Of a stretch of 64,000 nucleotides of DNA, positions 61,124 through 64,000 are shown in pieces. The position numbers and the translations under genes were made by a program. Source of the stretch: Roseburia_C sp031555935 (GTDB lineage: Bacteria; Bacillota; Clostridia; Lachnospirales; Lachnospiraceae); contig JAVBTX010000012.1 of assembly GCA_031555935.1 (NCBI GenBank), positions 1 to 64,000 of the forward strand, read 5' to 3'. A model generated the notes under the pieces. The model ran no database searches and was not told the DNA's origin. It worked only from the letters and a program-made list of their open reading frames with translations. The stretch's first letter is position 1; each line of letters opens with the position of its first letter.

Positions 61124-64000
61124 TTATTCCACTGATTTTAATGCTTCAATCATATCTATCGTTCTCATTTTGATATAGGTCACCAACTGCATGATGAAGG
61201 AAACGATAATGATAATCATGGATGACCATATAAAGCTCATTGGCTTGATGATTTTAAAGAATACATTTGCCTGGTCCTCAATCAGATTCATTAAGAAACG
61301 ATGCAGTCCAATTCCCAGAACACATCCCATTAATATACTAAACATGGTCAATACAAATGCTTCCCGATATATATATGAATTGGCTTCCCGGTCATAAAAT
61401 CCGAGCACCTTTAGCGTTGCTATCTCGCGCTCCCGCTCACTGATATTGATGGAAGTCAGGTTATACAAAACAATGATAACAAGCATCGAAGAAATGACAA
61501 CTAACAATACTACAACTTGATTTAGACTTTCATTTCCGTCTTTGATGGCTTGCACGATATCGTCACGATATGTCACATTGACAATCAATTCACTTTCCAG
61601 CAAATGTTCTGCCAGAGTGCTCTTTTCCTGATTATATTTTGACACCATCATGTTGTATTTCACGGTTTCATCAAATACCGTGTCATAGTAGGTGGCACTC
61701 ATAAAGATATAATTTCCGATATAGTTCTCGGCAATATCGCTGACCTGCATGGAATAGGTATCACCATCCGATTCACTGATGGTGATGGTTCCGCCCATCT
61801 TAATCCCCAATGTCTCGGCCAGTTTCTTTGTTATGATTACACCATCATCACGAAGCGTAAGCACTGCTCCACTCTCAATATCGGTAAGGTGATAATATTT
61901 ATCAAACAAGGTGTTATCTTTCGGCACATTAATATATGCATCCAGATTTTCTACCTCGTATGTTGCCTGCTTCATCAGCAATGGATCAACTACTTTTTCT
62001 TTCTCAAGCAGGGTTTCCAATTTTCCGCTGATTTCCGTCTGCTCCTTTTCCAAAGCCAGCATTGCATCGTAGCAAAAGATTTCACCATATTGTTTATCTG
62101 CTACCCCATTCACACTATCGCGCAAACCAAATCCAGTGACCAGCAAGGCGGTACAGCCCGCTACCCCAATGATAATCATAAATACTCTCGATTTATATCT
62201 AAAAATATTTCGCATTGTTACTTTCCAGGTAAATGACATATGCTTCCAGATAAATCCAATTCGCTCGAGCAATATCTTCTGTCCATTCTTAGGCGGAACC
62301 GGACGAAGTAAATCTGCCGGCTTTTGCTTTAATTCCATGTTACAGAAGAAAATGGTTACCGCGGTCATTAACAGAACGGCGCCAAGTAACATGATGATTA
62401 GACTTGGTATATTATACTGCAATATCATCGGCGGCAGGATAAACATCGAAAAGGTTCCATAGACGATACCCGGTAATATCCATGAACCAACATAGAATCC
62501 AATCACCGCCCCAAGTACGGTTGCCGATAACACATACAATAAATACGTGGCCATGATTCCGCTATTTTTGTATCCCAGAGAGGCTAAGGTTCCAAGCTCA
62601 CTGCGTTCCTCCATAATCATTCGTGCCATCGTATTTGATGTCATCAGCATTACGATTAAGATAAAAAATATTGGTAATATATCCGCAACCGTTACAATAA
62701 TATCGGTGCTGCTTTTTAGGCTTTCATAGCCGGGAATCACATCGTCGCGGCTATTAATGTACCACTTTGGATGTTCTAAATCTGCTAACTCTTCTCTGGC
62801 ATCGTCGATTTTCTGTTGGGCATCGTTTATTTCTTCAATAAATTCGGCCAAGCCTTCCTCATATTCCTCATAGCCATCGGTCAGCTTTTGTTCGTTTTCG
62901 GCCAGCTCCTTTTTGCCGTCAGCTATTTTCTTTCTGGCTTTGCTGATTTCTTCATCAAAGGTTGCAATTCCTTCGTTTAGCTGGGTTTCCTGCTCAGTCA
63001 GGGTCTGAATGGAGGCTTGCAATGTCACCAGCCCTTCATATGCTGCTTGGTACTGTTCAATCTGGGCACTTAATCCCATCTGCTCCTGGCTGTCCTTGGG
63101 TAACATCGGAAGCTGCTGTTTCATCGTTTCAATGCCCTGACTTAGCTCTGTCAGCTTGCCATCTAGTTCCTCTTGTTTAATTCCATTGTTATCAAGTGCG
63201 GTATTTATCTGATTCCAACCATCAGCAATCTGCACCTTGGCATCTTCAAACTCGGCCGTTCGAGCCACGACCTCGTTGTTTAGTTTTTTCTCATTGTCGG
63301 CCAACTCTTTTTTGCCATCTTCTAACTTTTCGGCATTTTCATCTAATTCTGCTTTGGCATCAGCTAATTCTTCCTCGGCATCCTTTTTCTCTTTGTTTAA
63401 TTTATCTTGATTTTCGTTTATTTCATCATTGGCTTCATCAAAGATTTCCTGATAGCGGCTATCCTGCCGTTCGGATTTGATGGCCGCAAGTTCTTTTTTT
63501 AGCGCTGTTGTCGCCTGCTTGTATTCACTTGAATAAACCTCGGCATCAACCGCCGACTTTGCGGATAAATAAATTTCGGTATAGAACTCAAAATCAAATT
63601 CAGCTTTATTGACAAATATGAACGATGCCAGCTTACCATCTCCAATGGTTGTGTTGCCATAATCCGTGGACATGTAGAGCGGTGTTTTAACCGTTCCAAC
63701 GACGGTGTATTCGGTATGTTTTAGTTCATCTTCCACGTCACTGGTGATTTCGATTTTGTCGCCGACTTGATATTGATAAGTATCAGCCACACATTCCTGA
63801 CTGGAATCCGGCATTCTTCCATCAACCACTTCCATCGTGCTGATGTCTGATTCGATGGCATGCACCTTGATTGGAATACCACTATCTAAGACATCAACAG
63901 AATAAGATGGTATTACCTTCGCTGCTTCACTGAGTTCACTTAATGCCGTTACGTCATCCTCTGTTAATCCGAGCGTGCTGACAATTTTAAAATCCATCAA
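61124..64000 (-). CDS. FtsX-family ABC permease with a long outer coiled coil, 5' end outside window
   Basis: 957 residues are visible, starting within the coding sequence at the right edge. The first residues (MDFKIVSTLGLTEDDV) correspond to about residue 60 of related proteins, so the first membrane helix is missing. An outer domain is followed by a long coiled coil (about 165-425, repeats of DGKKELAENEQKL type), a first FtsX domain (about 440-560), a second outer domain (about 630-800) and a second FtsX domain to the end. Such permeases (YhgE/YknZ-like plans) move large or membrane-linked substrates. The ATPase gene should lie beyond the window. Confidence 0.9.
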   Translation of the reverse strand: MMDFKIVSTLGLTEDDVTALSELSEAAKVIPSYSVDVLDSGIPIKVHAIESDISTMEVVDGRMPDSSQECVADTYQYQVGDKIEITSDVEDELKHTEYTVVGTVKTPLYMSTDYGNTTIGDGKLASFIFVNKAEFDFEFYTEIYLSAKSAVDAEVYSSEYKQATTALKKELAAIKSERQDSRYQEIFDEANDEINENQDKLNKEKKDAEEELADAKAELDENAEKLEDGKKELADNEKKLNNEVVARTAEFEDAKVQIADGWNQINTALDNNGIKQEELDGKLTELSQGIETMKQQLPMLPKDSQEQMGLSAQIEQYQAAYEGLVTLQASIQTLTEQETQLNEGIATFDEEISKARKKIADGKKELAENEQKLTDGYEEYEEGLAEFIEEINDAQQKIDDAREELADLEHPKWYINSRDDVIPGYESLKSSTDIIVTVADILPIFFILIVMLMTSNTMARMIMEERSELGTLASLGYKNSGIMATYLLYVLSATVLGAVIGFYVGSWILPGIVYGTFSMFILPPMILQYNIPSLIIMLLGAVLLMTAVTIFFCNMELKQKPADLLRPVPPKNGQKILLERIGFIWKHMSFTWKVTMRNIFRYKSRVFMIIIGVAGCTALLVTGFGLRDSVNGVADKQYGEIFCYDAMLALEKEQTEISGKLETLLEKEKVVDPLLMKQATYEVENLDAYINVPKDNTLFDKYYHLTDIESGAVLTLRDDGVIITKKLAETLGIKMGGTITISESDGDTYSMQVSDIAENYIGNYIFMSATYYDTVFDETVKYNMMVSKYNQEKSTLAEHLLESELIVNVTYRDDIVQAIKDGNESLNQVVVLLVVISSMLVIIVLYNLTSINISEREREIATLKVLGFYDREANSYIYREAFVLTMFSILMGCVLGIGLHRFLMNLIEDQANVFFKIIKPMSFIWSSMIIIIVSFIMQLVTYIKMRTIDMIEALKSVE

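Overview
This window looks like the chromosome of a low-GC anaerobic Firmicute, most likely a gut Clostridia of the Lachnospiraceae type. The reasons are AT-rich intergenic DNA, GGAGG ribosome sites, a T-box leader, [FeFe]-hydrogenase maturases, many YesM/YesN-type two-component systems, InlB-type surface repeats and ABC transporters with large extracytoplasmic parts. Genus assignment is not possible from the sequence alone. Almost every gene is on the minus strand; only the hybrid kinase (16276-18993) and the Rpn-like nuclease (48478-49302) are on plus. No rRNA, tRNA, CRISPR array or complete insertion sequence was seen.

Layout from left to right. 1-9051: a giant secreted protein, cut by the left edge, with a signal peptide, a beta-helix domain, about 28 InlB B-repeats and a C-terminal repeat region. 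9353-16125: a galactoside operon (TetR regulator, GH2 beta-galactosidase, GPH symporter, GH36 alpha-galactosidase) with a clear promoter and dyad operator. 16276-18993: a hybrid histidine kinase with two receiver domains. 19038-26380: a flavin-based extracellular electron transfer operon (ndh2, dmkB, dmkA, eetA, eetB, PplA-like flavoprotein, ApbE/FmnB-like). 26391-32828: a four-gene module of a small secreted Ser/Thr-rich protein, a membrane-anchored propeller/solute-binding fusion, an ABC ATPase and a double-length ABC-2 permease. 32894-38238: an FtsX-type ABC transporter with an OmpR-type two-component system. 38265-39355: a multi-pass membrane protein with paired FadR-like operators. 39385-41368: acylphosphatase, 1-phosphofructokinase-like kinase, a small unknown protein and GreA. 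41431-43790: a leucine T-box leader and an isopropylmalate synthase fused to an AraC-type DNA-binding domain. 43884-48173: hydF, hydG, hydE and a TM1266-type regulator behind a structured leader. 48478-49302: Rpn-like nuclease. 49419-59505: a sugar ABC uptake locus with two paralogous binding proteins, a YesM/YesN two-component system, a HEPN/MNT toxin-antitoxin pair and two broken genes. 59591-61018: a secreted leucine-rich-repeat protein. 61124-64000: an FtsX-family permease with a coiled coil, cut by the right edge.

Read together, the window describes a sugar-fermenting anaerobe with two electron outlets: H2 through [FeFe]-hydrogenase (maturation genes here, no structural hydrogenase in the window) and flavin-based export of electrons from NADH through a dedicated demethylmenaquinone pool. 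The most unusual items are the LeuA-AraC fusion under leucine T-box control, the antiterminator/terminator leader before the hydrogenase maturation genes, and the secreted-protein/solute-binding/ABC-exporter module with 10-bp direct repeats at its promoter. The sugar uptake locus shows signs of decay: a premature stop in one permease, a frameshifted and truncated sensor, and a repeat element that has become part of a regulator's coding sequence.
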